From Malachius bipustulatus (taxonomy: Eukaryota > Arthropoda > Insecta > Coleoptera > Melyridae): a DNA stretch of 64,000 bases. The stretch lies in assembly GCA_910589415.1 (NCBI GenBank), contig OU342639.1, positions 23,444,268-23,508,267 of the forward strand. The letters run 5' to 3'. A program made the position numbers and the translations under genes. This document shows, one piece after another, positions 30,581 to 43,472 of the stretch (its first letter is position 1; each line of letters starts with the position of its first letter). The notes beneath the pieces were generated by a model. The model was given only the letters and a program-made list of their open reading frames with translations. It searched no databases and was not told the origin of the DNA.

Positions 30581-33500
30581 CTCTTAGGAACTAACTTGTG
30601 GAATCGTGCATATTTTTGGGGGGCTTTCTAGCCACGTTAAAAAATTTCGTTAGGTCGCCTTTTTACAGAATGTCGAGTCAAAGTTGAGGAAACTACTTTA
30701 TTGTCACTAGATTACAGGTCGCATTTTTTAAGCCACCGAACTCGAAAATGGAGTGCATGGCATCTTGTTTCAGGTATATCGCTTAAGCTGTTTCAAAAGG
30801 TGGGCCCCTTGAATTTTCGGAAATCTTATTGTCTTAACTATACTATTTTATTGTATTAAGTTTTAACACCCGTAGTTATGTAAAGATTGGAAGAAAATTT
30901 AAGTCAAATTTAGAGGATGGGAAGTCCTTTTTCTAAACTGTATGTTTTCGTCGCATTCTACAGTACTAATTTCTGAAATCATATTCTCAAAATAGCGTAA
31001 ATTTCTATATAAATTTTATATAGATCTCTTTTAGCGATTGATGCCAGAGAAGATTTTAAAGTATTTATAGCGACAAATTAGGAAACCTGCCTAGTCTGAA
31101 GAAATTTTGGACTAGTATAAAAATTTAATTATCATCCTCAATGTTTAACAGACGCATATCGTGAAATTTATTCGGAAGAAACAAAAAATCCTTGTTTCAT
31201 CAGATCCTTTTTCACGGCATATCATATTTGCGATAAAAATATACGTCTTCTCCTAAATTCCACACCCAAATCATACAAGGATGCGTATCTTTGCGGAGGA
31301 AAAAACTTATGAGGGTGAAACATTTCAAGCCTTAGGCAGCTAACGATCTGAAACGTTCCTGCGTGAAATCTTATTTAGTAAAAAAATATTGGCATTCGTT
31401 CTCTGATCGTGCACATCTCTCGTAACGATTAGCATTTTTTGAAGAGTTCGTTTCCCACCGGGGACAATGTGGAATGCTAATTCTAGATCGATTGGCCGAT
31501 GCCGGAAACGAAATTGAATGTAATGCGATGTAACATATTCGTGAAAGCGAACGGATGAATGTATGCGGACAGTTCACTCCAGAGCCCAAGAGAATTCAAA
31601 CTCTGCGCTGACCGCAGTTCGCTATCTCAAGTGTGCCTTAGGCCTTAGGCTAAGCTAAGAATTTTACTGCAAAGGCGATGTATATAAACTAGAAGAAAAG
31701 TCACATAAAGCCATATAGCTATTTACATAAACATACATCTTTTTGTTTTTCGAGTATCTTATTTGTTTAAGCAGACAGTCAGACTGTATTATCGCTTGTA
31801 TGAATTTTTTTATGTCCTTGTATACGAACGTATATTAGAGGTTTCTTTTGCTGCTACCTTTTTTTGTTTTTCCGGCAATTTGAAGCAATTTTAAAAACAA
31901 TTTTTTGAACCAATTATTTCTTTCCTACCTACCTATGTACTTCTTTCCGTTATTTTTTTTTTCTTGATAAATACTTTATCAAAATGAAATAGCAAAGATT
32001 ACTTCTTTCGCTTTGGACACGCAGACATAGTCTCTTTCGATTCTAATGAAAAGCTACTTCCGCGATAGCAGAAATGTAGCAAATTGGTTGTCAATTGCCC
32101 AGACAAAAAGTGATGAACTTATCTTTAAATATAATAATAAAAACAGAACCTTACAGACATTCTTGGTACTTTTCGTTGAATTCATGGTGTTCAATAAAAG
32201 GTTTTCAACAAAGCATAACGTATGATTGATTTTTATCATCCTATTAGTACTTGAATTTTATGATCTAAATGTCCGATCTTTCAAATAATCACAATTTTCT
32301 TCAATGCAAGTCCAGATAAATTTCTCATCGCTCTGCTTAGATTCTCTCAAGGAACGAGTCTTCCACTCCTTCAAGTTCATCTAAACGTACAGTAATAGCT
32401 ATTTCTTTTTTGATAAAACCATCTAAAGATGTCGTCGAATCAGTACCCAGATACAGATACACTCAGTAAGATCGTCGAAACGTGAAAAATGAACATCTTC
32501 TATAGTCTTTATCGATATGACTCTGGCTGTTTGTTGAGCAAAGTTTAACCAAATGTTTGGCTTAAGATGACACCTCAAACTTAACTCGAAAACTGTATTT
32601 GAAATGTTCATATCGCTCGGTTTGAATTCAGTATGTCTTTGACTGATGAAAAAACTCCTAAACTTTTGTTTTGAGCTGAGAGCTCTTGCATGAGTAATTA
32701 TTTAATCAGGTATCGCTTTAATATACTAATTACTTTCCTAACTTGGTATACCTGTGTGAGTAGGGCTCAACTATTGAGTTTATTTTATTTGTTTGATGAA
32801 GTAGAAATATGGAAATATTGTACCTGGCAACATAATACTTCAGCCCCAATTCCAAACTGCTGCTAAACTTATGGTGTTTCATCTATTATCGAAACTTTAT
32901 CCTGCTGAACCTTGTATAAAGAATGAAACTGTCATCAAGGTCTTTTTGAATGTATATTCTTAGATAGTTCTAAGATCAAAACAGTGTAATCAATATTTTT
33001 ATATGACGTATAGTAGAGACGCTCTGATTCAGCTTTATCCAGTGGGTATCTAATATAGTAGATAATATTTATGATGCAAACTGCGCCAAACATGGGATGC
33101 AAACACTATGGGAAATAACAGGGATGTGGTTGGCAGGAAACAGATCTCCCTTAAATTTCTGTAATATATGTGATAACTCGTTGTAAATCTGTAAACTTTC
33201 AACCTTGGCAGTTAGTTTCAGGTAGTTATCCTAAAAGCTACTATACAGCTCCACGTCAAGTAAATAGTTTAGAAGCACCTATAGGCATGTGTATACTGTA
33301 GCTATACCTAAAAAAAACTACCGCCACGTAAAACAAACTGAGCATACACTTATTATAAATTTATCCAAAATTCACTCGAAACTCGTATACAAAAGTACAC
33401 TTTTCGTTCCGATTTTTTCGCACTAATTCATTCCACAGTTAAAAGTTGAACAGAAATTTACTATTTCAAAGACATTATGTTTTATAGAAAAAAACCTATC

Positions 33501-34599
33501 ATGATACATTGGATACACGCGTGTATATAAAAAGTTTATAGACCCCATGAAAAATTTCATTTCGACGGGTAAAGTCATTTTCATGTAATATTTCTATCAT
33601 TTCCTGTTTTAGTGTCCTCATGGGATCCCCCGAATATGATAACTTGTCCTGGGCGCTGTGGAATAAGATAACTGTCCGCATTCCTTCTCGACCGTTTATA
33701 CTGAATTCAATTCCGATATTTACAACCGTACTCAGCCTTGTTATTTGTTAATTTAGCTTTACTGAAACTTTCATGAACTCGACAAGTTTTATTCCTGGCC
33801 TGCTGAAGATCCCACGACGCGAAAATCAAGGTTATAAACAGGACTAAAAATAATACGTCTACCTTATTCGTGGTATCTTGAGTTAAAGAATCGGAAAAGT
33901 TAGATAATAGAGATTTAGATCTGGCTTCACTCCTTAGTCTTTGATAAATGTCTACTTATAATGCTGGCAGCGGATTTGCTAGTCGAACTTTTGCGCCTCA
34001 TTCATTTGATTAAAAACATTAGTTTTCGTTCTAAGAAAGTTGTAATCCTTCTTAGCTCCAACCTCTTAATACAGTCTCATTTATAAATATTTTTTTTTAC
34101 AATTAATCAGATAGTTCGAGTGCAACTTGGAATAAAAAGTATACTTAGGTATTTATATATTTATTTAGAAAGATAAATTTTAAACAAGCAAGTAATTAAT
34201 TGATAAAAAAAGAATAGCGGGTTTTTATTTCACAAGGATCTCCGTGGCTTTACAGATCCTACCACAAATAAACAAATAGATGTCGCTGTATCTGTGAAAC
34301 GCTGTTTCTTAAACGTCCAGCAGCCCCAGGCAGACATCAATACATCCTCTGGTTACGATATGGCAAGCTGAAGAGGACATAAAAAAAGACCAAAACAGCT
34401 GTACGTGTCTTCAGCCACATGGCTATTTGTTGCTTGCCTTGAAGCTCGTTGTAATCGATCCCAAAAACTTATATTCTTTTTTTATTTTTTTTTATACCAG
34501 CAGACCGACATAGCTTATGGGTAGGGGCAGTTTTCCAAGGCAATTCAAGCTCTGGTTTTGGAAGTTTTCTTAGTTTTTTTGCCGGAATTTTTGATAAGC
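30581..34599. other. 4 kb, no gene recognised
   Basis: Single-copy-looking AT-rich DNA. 31430-31640 is somewhat less AT-rich and contains aatgctaattctagatcg, but its 72-codon minus-strand frame shows no motif. No repeat structure seen. Confidence 0.35.
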
Positions 34600-35930
34600 A
34601 GTATATTTTGAACGAATCGATGGAATTTAATGAAATTTGGTAGGTATATTCTACCAATGACAGTTTTTTTGGTCTCTTTCAGTTTTGTCAAAAAGTTCAC
34701 CCTCTGTATGCATTATCTTCAAAGTTTAGTGCAATTTTCTAAAACTACATGTAAAATGCTACAATTCCGGGAAAAAATTGTTTGACGCTATTAAACAAAA
34801 ACAACTCATAGAAAAAATGGTAATTTTAATAACAACCAAACGCTTTACATAAGTGAAACAGAAAGAAAATATCAACACGAATGGTGGGAAGAAAAGCTAC
34901 AGCTCAGGTGACGGTACAGGTGACGTTCAAACAGGCCGCCATCAAATTTGAGACATTTCCCTGACCTTTTTAGTCCTTATAAGGATATTCAAGTTTTTAG
35001 GTTGAAAACATCATTCAGGTGGTTCAACAGAATCCCCATGCAAACAAGCACGAGGCGGACGCATTTTGTCAGTGGATTCTGGGACATAGGAGCAATATTC
35101 CTAGAATTCTTTTCGCCGATGAAGCTCATCTCTCAGGGGGTGTTGATAATCGAATTTCATATGTTTAGTCAGACGAGAATCCCCATGTACGAGGAAGACT
35201 GATTCGCCGCGTAAATATTTTGAGAATGTGTAGTGTAGTCTAATTGGTGACAAACTCATTGACTCCATTAGATCTACGGTTATTATTTCCTAAAAATCAA
35301 GTTGCTCGTCTGTTGGAAAACAGGAATGTAAATAGTCAGAGAGCATGGATCTTCCCACAGATATGGCGTCCGCCCATTTCTCTTTTAGCTTTCCGAAACC
35401 ATCTTGACACGATGTATCTCTTGTATCACTTTTGCACACAATTGTAATTTTTCTTCCCAAAATTTGAGCAACAGTTTTCTTTCTGTTTCGCTTATGTACT
35501 GTGTTTAGTTGTCATAAAATTAGAATTTCTTCTTTGAGCTGTTTTTCTTGTTAACACTTATGTTTAGCTAGAAAAAAATTAGTACAGCCCCTAATCCTGA
35601 GTAAATCTGTGAAATAAGCGAATTTATTCGAAACTATTACTAAATAGGTAGGCAAGTTCAAGAAAATCACATTTGATTTTTCGAAAATAATGAACAGCCA
35701 TGAATTCAAATCCTGAAAACACCGAAAGCCTTCGTTGTTTTTTTGATTCAGTGTCATGGGGCCAGGCAATTTTTCATGTAGTTTTCGAAAATTGCACTAA
35801 ACTTTGAAGAAAATGCATAGTTTAGTTGACTGCAGTTTTCAAATCGGTGGAAAATGCGGAGTCTTAACTGTCGTAGTAGAGCATACATACCAAATTTCAT
35901 TAAATTCAATCAATTCTGAGATTTAAATTG
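34600..35930 (+). mobile_element. Decayed long-TIR transposon related to the 11.7-kb element
   Basis: Inverted arms: caaagtttagtgcaatttt at 34722 with the complement near 35785; ccaaatttcattaaatt near 35892 with 34629; and cataagtgaaacagaaagaaa (34850-34870) with the complement ending near 35500. Total TIR length is at least 250 bp, interrupted on the right by extra sequence at about 35553-35770. Between the arms is a plus-strand transposase remnant of the same family as that at 12332-13412. No target duplication could be fixed because the outer ends are worn. Confidence 0.7.
34940..35220 (+). pseudogene. DUF4817-type mariner transposase remnant
   Basis: The plus strand reads, in broken frames, FSPYKDIQVFRL (matching YPYHFQRVQ of the better copy), then QNPHANKHEADAFCQWILGH, RILFADEAHLSGG (first catalytic aspartate in FADEA, matching FTDEANFS) and, after a stop, SDENPHVRGRLI (matching AEENPHS). 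Spacing matches residues 120-215 of the 12-13 kb protein. The second and third aspartate regions are absent. Confidence 0.8.
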
Positions 35931-35964
35931 CAGGTCAATTCAATCAGAAAAGACCAGCTATTAT

Positions 35965-36155
35965 AACTCTTAACTTTCGTGTAGTATGTTTAGCGTGGGT
36001 CTGACGATATGATATACTGATGAGTCCATAATAAGGATGAAACGGTGCCGTCCATGTCTTCATTCTTCACCTCGAATACTGTGCGAATGATTCCAATGTG
36101 TTCTGTAAAGAACGTATAGTGGCAAATTAAATAAGAACCTAAATCCCAAGAAAGC
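35965..36155 (+). mobile_element. Hammerhead element, single-arm copy 3
   Basis: One arm of the family, from the outer stem strand ttcgtgtagtat through the ribozyme to the terminal block aagaacctaaatcccaagaa. It abuts the worn end of the transposon at 34600-35930. No opposite arm or direct repeat was found, so it is 5'-truncated or a remnant of a larger dimer. Confidence 0.7.
35976..36087 (+). ncRNA. Hammerhead ribozyme, type I, near-intact (copy 3)
   Basis: Outer stem I: TTCGTGTAGTAT (35976-35987) pairs over all 12 positions with ATACTGTGCGAA (36076-36087), using three G-U wobbles. Inner stem I is weaker (GACGA with TCATTC). Core CTGATGA at 36017-36023, stem II GTCC/GGAT capped by ATAATAA with a G-U closing pair, GAAA at 36039-36042, stem III ACGG/CCGT, cleavage triplet GTC at 36050-36052. 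All catalytic core residues are kept. The position next to the cleavage site is an A-C mismatch (A 36016, C 36053), which may lower activity. Confidence 0.9.
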
Positions 36156-39100
36156 TCAAATATTACATCACATAGATAGAGATGGATTAGATATATTTAT
36201 TTCTGCATAAAAATTGCTTGTTATGTCTAACAGTTCCGACTATGGCGCCGCGTTACAGTATGATGATTGTTAGGAGATAAAAATATTAGATGTCATGGGG
36301 AAATTTATGAGTAATATTTTCGGGAACAACGGCAGCAATATAGAGTGAAGAAGTAAACGTGATGAATTATTAGAAAACATAACGCATGACGATTTTAATA
36401 ATAAAAGAAGTTATGGCTCAATTGCGTCAACACACCCGGTATCATACAGGGCGTAACGTAATGAGAGGTTCAACGGCATGGCGCTGAGATGCTGAATACT
36501 TGGACGCTGAATGAATTAAGATTGCGGACGTTGAAGGATTGCTGATGAGTTTCTCTATATATACAAGAAGTAGGTGAGAAGTTCTCCAGGCTATATACGA
36601 GCCTATTTACTCTCCCATAGAACTTTCTAGAGATATCTTCTGAGTGAAATATGGAATCAGGGGTCCTCGATCGTAGGCGTAGATTCTCCCTGCTTTGCTA
36701 TAATACACAAATCAAATCCACCGACCTAAAGCAAGCCAAACCACCTCCTTGTACATAAGAGTATCTTGATGGAGCCAGTTTTAGGGACTTCAAACATAAA
36801 TATAAATCCATACGCTGACTCTGGCTGTTGCCAAAAACGTAACGTGCTCGGAAAATTTATAATACAAAAGGTGACAATCGTTTTGGAGAAATTGATCTAG
36901 AAATTGGGTCATTCTAATAAATGGCATGGGAGATGAAATGAAGATTTGATGATTTTATTATTCTCGATAGTAGATTTAGATCATTCATTTCGAAATCAAA
37001 TTCAATCAAGCAAAGTAATGTCTTCGTACTTGTAGAGTAATCAACACGGAGATTAAACTATTTACCTTAATTTCTGAGAGTGATAGAATTTAACAAAATT
37101 TACTTTCACGCTAAAGATCAAAGTGGGTTTCTTGATACATTTACATCACGCGAAAACAAAATTAAATGATCCGTTTCTACAAGAAGTATGGATTAGATTG
37201 TTTGCATTTTACAAAGACCGCATAAAACCTTCATGATTTCCCGGCACGTAATGTATAGGTAGGTTGTTCTATAAAATTTTCTGTTTATGTTTGTGCAGAT
37301 CTGACATGCGTTATTCCTGAGCACAGGTATAAACACCGTTCACGTCGCTTCCTATCCCGGACTTCCTCTGTTGCAGGGAACGGGGATTTTGGCTGGGTCG
37401 TGTCGAGTTCCTCCTGCCTTTGCAATATTCAGCGCAAATAGGGATGCGGAAGTTACTAAACACGTCGCCGAAGAGGCTTAAACTCGCACGCCTGCATTAG
37501 GTATATATACCTACTTGGTACCTACTACTTTTCATCTAGAATGCTTATATAATTTTTTATATACCTATCATAACCGCCAGATTGACTAAACTGAATTTTG
37601 AACATCACATATCCTTATATGTGTATAAGGGAGATGAAGCAAGCAAATAGAATTTTGAACGCCGTTATGCATGTACGGCTATTTCTTGTATGTATAATAT
37701 AAAGGAGCCCTGAAAAATGCGCTGCAGCTAAAACGATTTTAGATAAACATTCAAAATGTTCTGAACTGAATACGAAATAGTTTCCGCATATTTCACAACG
37801 AAGAAATAATGTTTTCTACTAATATTTATTGGTAAATTAGAACTCTCTTAATTCTTTTCATAAAAACAATATTTTTTTAAGTGAAAAAGGATCGTCAGTT
37901 CTTATATTTTTGACTCAATATAATTAAGTATTTATAAATAGTCTGATTCAAGTAAATGTGTTTATAGCGAATAAAAACTTAACAATTTTAACTCAACAAA
38001 ATACCCCACGGTCTGAAGTTATAAACAGTTTTTTTATAAACAATAATTGTACCTACAATAATTTAGCTAACGTCTTATAGTGATCAACTGGGACTAATGC
38101 TAGTATGTATAATAATACTTATAGTGCTCGATCCTTCAGGGGGGATGTAAAGTCGTTGATCGCGTGTTTCATGCGAGGCCAGGCGCGTTCAAGATTCCTA
38201 CCCCTAACAACTGAGGGATTCGACTAAATTCCCAGGAATGCGAGACGTAAAATCGTTCTCTGCCGTTTTGGATCCCATAGTCTCGGTGCAGCAATGAAGA
38301 TTTGCTATATTAACTATTTTTGAGAACAATAGAGAACATTGAGATTCTAAAGCGTGCATGTAATAATTATAATTTTCATGATTTGAGATAGAGAATGGAG
38401 TCATATAGAACGATAAATTGGTATAATGACTGATATATGTCTTTCGGTTCTTTAAGTGCTATCAAAACTCAGCGCCATTGTCGTGGGTAGGTAAAAGGGT
38501 GAAAATGTGTCAATTCTATAACCGTTTATGAGTCCATTTTTGAAGAAGTTGAACCGAAATTTTCCATTTTTTTTGATTTAACATATAATTTGATGTCTTA
38601 GCTTCAATTCGTCTCGATTAATGTAGCACTTTAAACGAAATATAAAAAAAGTTTTTCGCTTGTGCAAAATTAGCTTACACTTATATAAAATTATTAAATT
38701 GATGAAATGGTTCGCAATTTCTTTTTTATTTTTTTTCACATTCAATTATGAAAGGTTCTGAACATTGGAAGAGCAATCGCAACGACAATTAAATCACCTA
38801 CATGCAGGTGAAAAAAGTATTCAAATTGGTTTTTTAATAACAAAGATACGACCAGTTTAAAAAATAAAATGAGTAGGTGTAGGTACCTGACGTACTACAT
38901 TTATATCTACCCCATCATCACTACAAATTTGAAACGCATCTTGGATCAGTTCATTACATACTTTCTTAGTAAACTGTTGGTGCGGGTTCGAAACCACGAG
39001 AGTATCATTCTTTTTTTTTATAGGTAGGTGGAGTTTTCCCAAAAAAAAAATCGGATTATGTTTTCATTATATTCATTATAAAAAAAAAAAATTGGAAGAA

Positions 39101-39883
39101 AATATTTATTATTGAATCGCATAAAAATACACTATTTCTGCGATTGATGCGCAAGAAGGTTTTTTAGTTTTGATAACTAAAAACATTTATATTTGTACCT
39201 AATGAGGTATCCGCGTTCAAAAATCATGTTACAAACAAACCAAGACATGTTATATAGTGTGTTCATTCCAAAACTTTCTACCCTAATAACTTTTAACCGT
39301 GGGTTGAAATCGATTCATTATTACGGGAGTTATAAAGAAACGAAATTCATGATTTTCCATTTTCATAGCAATTTACCTTCGAAACGGCCAAAGATATGGG
39401 AAAAGACAAGGTAGGGGGTGCTTTTTGAAACTCCAAAGTAGGGGTGGCTGGGAGTGACAGGGTGAAACATACAATTAGATACCATTTTTGAAATTCCCCT
39501 TGATATCTAAACTGACACGTCTTTTTTAAATTAAATCACGTCAAAAGTTGTTAGGGAGAAAAGATTTGAAATGAATACATATAGCGTGTGTCCAGTTTAA
39601 AGGGGTAGTACATGGGGATCTTGGAAACGGTGAGAGATGCGAAAATCGGTTATCTAACGAAAAAGTTGACGATCCTTATCTTAGTAGTTGGTGAAAACAG
39701 ATCCAAGATGTCGCTGATAATTTTTGAATTAACCTCAAAAAACTGAAAATGTCGAAATTTTTATTTTTTATAAGCATAATTAATTTTTTCATTAAAATAT
39801 TTCACTGATTTAGTTTTGGGGTTAGTTTATAAAGGATTAGTTTATAAAGGGATTAGCTTAAATCAAATAAATCAACAATGTAA
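36156..39883. other. 3.7 kb, no gene recognised
   Basis: 37300-37500 is a GC-elevated patch (cgtcgcttcctatcccgg, ctgggtcgtgtcgagttcc) without a recognised frame and is a candidate conserved non-coding element or exon. Elsewhere AT-rich DNA with homopolymer tracts. agcgtgtgtccagttt near 39585 looks like a transposon end without a clear partner. Confidence 0.35.
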
Positions 39884-39889
39884 TAAGTT

Positions 39890-40044
39890 TTAAAAAATTC
39901 ACAATTTTATTCTTATTTTTCCTGAAAAAAAGGATAAATTCTTTCACCGAGTGTCGTAAAAAACCATAAGGGGACAATTGGACGTCAAAATTCTTTTTTT
40001 TTCGGAAAAAGCAGAATATAATTGTGAATTTTTTAAAACTTATT
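39890..40044. repeat. Hairpin with 25-bp perfect arms
   Basis: aataagttttaaaaaattca plus caatt, near 39890, is matched exactly in reverse complement near 40020-40044, with about 105 bp between. Could be a small MITE. No flanking duplication identified. Confidence 0.7.
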
Positions 40045-40253
40045 GGTTTTTTTGATTTTTTATTAGTTAACGAATTGAAAAAAAACAATATGGCAGCCAG
40101 AAGAAAAAAATTCGGACTTGCGAAAAAATCAATGCAAATAAAACTATTGATGCCATTTTTAAAAGCTAATCCGTGTATGCCCCAAAATAAAATTTCTGTT
40201 AATATCCTATACACAACTTATATACCCTTTGGATTTGGATTTTATACCATCTT

Positions 40254-40417
40254 AGTGTAAGTTATTCTTGTTCCTACCATCTCACATTATGCATCTGGAC
40301 CCTCTGTTTTTGGCTCCTCTTTTAATTACTGAGCTTCCGACTGCCTCGTGAGGAATGTTATCAAAAGCGTATTTTATGTCCACAAAGGCACAAAAATAAT
40401 TTTTTCTTTGAGCGCTA
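40254..40417 (-). repeat. 164-bp direct repeat, first copy (non-LTR RT fragment)
   Basis: Almost identical to 41110-41273 in the same orientation. The minus strand encodes VDIKYAFDNIPHEAV, the reverse-transcriptase strand with the first catalytic aspartate region of a non-LTR element. The copies differ at only a few positions, for example gcatctggaccctctg versus ccatctggaccctcgg. Confidence 0.9.
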
Positions 40418-41109
40418 GTATCTATGCGAATCTTACTTTTACGTGCGATTGGTCCTTCAGGAGCGATATAGAAGAAAATTTAATACGTAGTTCTAAGATT
40501 CAGTTTAAATCAAAGTCTGTAAAGTTTACGAGACAAATTTTCTCGAAAAATGGGGTTGAATTGAATAAGACGTATATCAAAGCTATTATAGATTTTCCTA
40601 GCCCCAAACTATAAAGAATTCTACATATGGCAAAGTATCCAAGTAAATTTGTGACCAGCATGTCAAAGGTTACAGCGCCCTTAAAATGATTAACAAAACT
40701 TGATGTTGAGAGTGGGAGTGGATACTCATGAAAGATCTCTTTCGCAATTGAAACATTTGTTGACTTCTGCTCCTGTACTTAAGTGTTTTGATTCAACAAA
40801 AGACTTTGAGATAGAAACGGATGCCTCAAAGGATGGACTAAGTGCCTGCATTCTACAAGAAGGTCATCATGTGGCATTTGCTTCCAGAAGTCTGACTTTA
40901 ACAGAGCAGAAGTATACGCAAATTGAGAAAGATATGCTAGCAATTGTGTTTGCGATTCAGAAATTCCACTTGTATGTGCATGGTCTTAAAATTCATGTGA
41001 GGTCAGATCATAAGCCACTTGAAAGTATTTTTACAAAAGAATTAGCTTGCATTTCTACTCGCAAAGAATTCTATTTGCAAAAAATAAGATTGAAACTACT
41101 CGATTATGA
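40418..41109 (+). pseudogene. Ty3/gypsy pol fragment (RT thumb to RNase H)
   Basis: SKIQFKSKSVKFTRQIFSKN (near 40492) corresponds to the gypsy KCxFxxxxVxFLGHxIS block, followed by GVELNKTYIKAI. After a stop comes KYPSKFVTSMSKVTAPL, matching the NYYRKFIxxFSxxAxPL block. Then the 138-codon frame 40700-41116 gives LKHLLTSAPVLKCFDSTKDF, ETDASKDGLSACILQ (RNase H first aspartate in TDAS), FASRSLTLTEQKYTQIEKDM, LAIVFAIQKFHLYVHG and VRSDHKPLESIFTKE. Integrase and LTRs are missing. It is cut off sharply at both sides by the 164-bp repeats. Confidence 0.9.
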
Positions 41110-41400
41110 AGTGTAAGTTATTCTTGTTCCTACCATCTCACATTATCCATCTGGACCCTCGGTTTTTGGCTCCTCTTTTAATTACTGAGCTTCCGACTGC
41201 CTCGTGAGGAATGTTATCAAAAGCGTATTTTATGTCCACAGAGGCACAAAAATAATTTTTTCTTTGAGCGCTAAGCTGCTTCTCGTCATTTTGACCAAGT
41301 GCTGCATAACCACCTCTCGACCTTTTTGCAGTAAGCCAAAGAATATGCTATCCACACCTGGTGACTTTTGTTAATTTTCTCGATTGATCTTCGCTCAATC
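41110..41400 (-). pseudogene. Non-LTR reverse transcriptase fragment, second copy with extension
   Basis: The first 164 bp repeat 40254-40417. The extension encodes, on the minus strand, IEKINKS, then VDSIFFGLLQKGREVVMQHL (frameshifted), the GPDGIPxELLK-like start of a reverse transcriptase, in the right order before YAFDNIPHEAV. Type resembles RTE/R1-like elements. Dead, with frameshifts. Confidence 0.75.
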
Positions 41401-43426
41401 GATTGTTCTTCGCTTTCCGCAAAAGTAACCGTTCGGTAACTTTAATGAAATTTGGCCCTCCACCTTGTTGTTGGCAACGAGCATAAAGTTTGTGCAGTTT
41501 AAACCAAAAGGTGTGGATGTGATATTTTCACAGAGCATGCACCCATATCAGGCTGAGTGTGCATCTTGACAAGTCTGGTGCGGTGTTGTGGCTCCTGAGG
41601 TCCATTGCTTAGTTGTTTTGAGGAGAGGGTGCTCTCTTTTTTGTCTTATAGTCAAGCAAGTATGCATGTCAAAGGCGCTTAAGACGGAGAATAATATTCT
41701 CCTACGACTATCTGCTTTTTATTGTCAATTTTATATTGTTGAGAGTTTTGTTTACGGTGATGTTCCATGTTTTCTTTGTTTCTCTACTCATAATAATTGC
41801 ATACCGTCATCCTTGACCTCCATTCTAGGATTGCTTTGATAAGGCTTGGTTCAGCTTGTTAAGTTCAGACCCTGCACCCCTGTGAGACATGACCACGCAG
41901 ACAAGAACTGGCCCTTAGTCATCGTACGAACCTGGCCCTTCTACGAACCCGTCTGGGCGTAGAATAATAACCTCTTATAAGTAAAAGGATTACGTTACTT
42001 CGACAGAATCATAAAAATTCACAGCTAGACGTATGTACGCAAATATTTCATTGGTTCTGTGACTATGTAAAAGAAATCGCAGTGTACTAGGTTTCCCATA
42101 TCGGTGAAAAATTAACAAGAGAATCAATCCGAAAATCAATTATGTTCTCGTGAACGATTTTATCAGAATCGACAGGAAGTTAAAAGGCTAACATATACCT
42201 ACGGACGAACGGAGTTATAAGAGTTTCGTTATTTCCACATAACTCTAAGAAGGAACATAGGAAAATGTTTCTTTAAAAAGAACGTTCAATACTTCTGGCT
42301 CTATGCCGCGACTAAAAATGTTAACTCGTGACATTTTGCTATGCACTCAACTATAGTTGTAGTTGGGAAACTGAAAGAACACCAAAAAATGTTATTCATC
42401 TACTGGCAATGGCTGGATCTCAGATCTGGCCACATCAAGTATGGTCATATGAAGTCGGTGGTGTCAGAGTCAGGTAAAGTTAAATCCAGCCAAGTCATTC
42501 CAAACAATTTTTATTAAGCGTTCAGCAGGAATATCTTGAGATTTAAAGTCTATATTAACAAACAAGGCGATTTATCCAATAATCCGACCAATAGTAATGT
42601 AAAAACTCTGTTGATTTAGTATTTAGAGGGTCACACGGGCGTTCTTATTTTATTTATTTAAAACCCCGTAAGTCTTACCCACGTAATTCCAAACTGTAAA
42701 GTTCATAAGCTTGGGATCTCTTCATATCCTGCTGAACCCAAATATTTTTATTAAATACATTTGATATGGAAGGGTGTGAAAAAATTTCTATAAAACGGGT
42801 ACCTGATTATCATGGATCAATGAAGATGTCTCGGCGAAGGAAGATTTTCTTCAATACGAATAATTGCTGCAGATAAGTTTTAACAATCTCATCTGATATA
42901 TATTTAATATAAAATATCACTCCAGTATCTATAAATAAGGTGAATCAATGAGGAGAAGTGAATAGAGGATAAATATTCAACTTAACCAAGCAAGAGTTAT
43001 AAAGCGCAGGGTCGGGATTGTATTCCCTCGAGATCATCGAGGCCACAGCAAAATAATTTCTCTACCCCTTGCTAAATATCATTCCTATGAACGCGACATT
43101 GCGACATGGCAGATGCAGCAGCAGATGTACCCAGTCAAGGAAGATTTAAATGATAATAATTTTAGTCCGCAGTAGCCTAGTGTATCGAAATCGCGCTAAA
43201 AATTAGTCTGGGTTCTGCGAAAAAAGATCACTAAAGAGACACAAAATTTCTTGAGCGTGACAGAAATTAACTTTCTTTAGGCAGCTAGTCAGCGACTACT
43301 TATACCTCATATTAACTTTTGCTCATGATCCACGAATGGACCTAGAAGAATGAGATTTCTTCCAGCGTGGCAGAGAGTCGTCCGCTTCACCCACTGAATG
43401 AAATGTCTCATATGCCAATGCTCCTA
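41401..43426. other. 2 kb, no gene recognised
   Basis: 41450-41850 has balanced composition and a plus-strand frame of 83 codons (41588-41839) with no motif I know; it may be more worn transposon sequence. The remainder is AT-rich with nothing recognised. Confidence 0.35.
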
Positions 43427-43472
43427 TTTTTTTTTTTTTTATTGAAAATGCACATGCACTGCAGAGAAATCC

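Noticed and set aside
36538..36548. ctgatgagt word resembling a hammerhead core
   Set aside because: No GAAA box, stem II partner or GUC follows, so it is not a ribozyme.
40254..41273. The 164-bp direct repeats as LTRs of the gypsy fragment
   Set aside because: The repeats encode part of a non-LTR reverse transcriptase on the opposite strand, and no LTR features (TG...CA ends, primer-binding site) are present.
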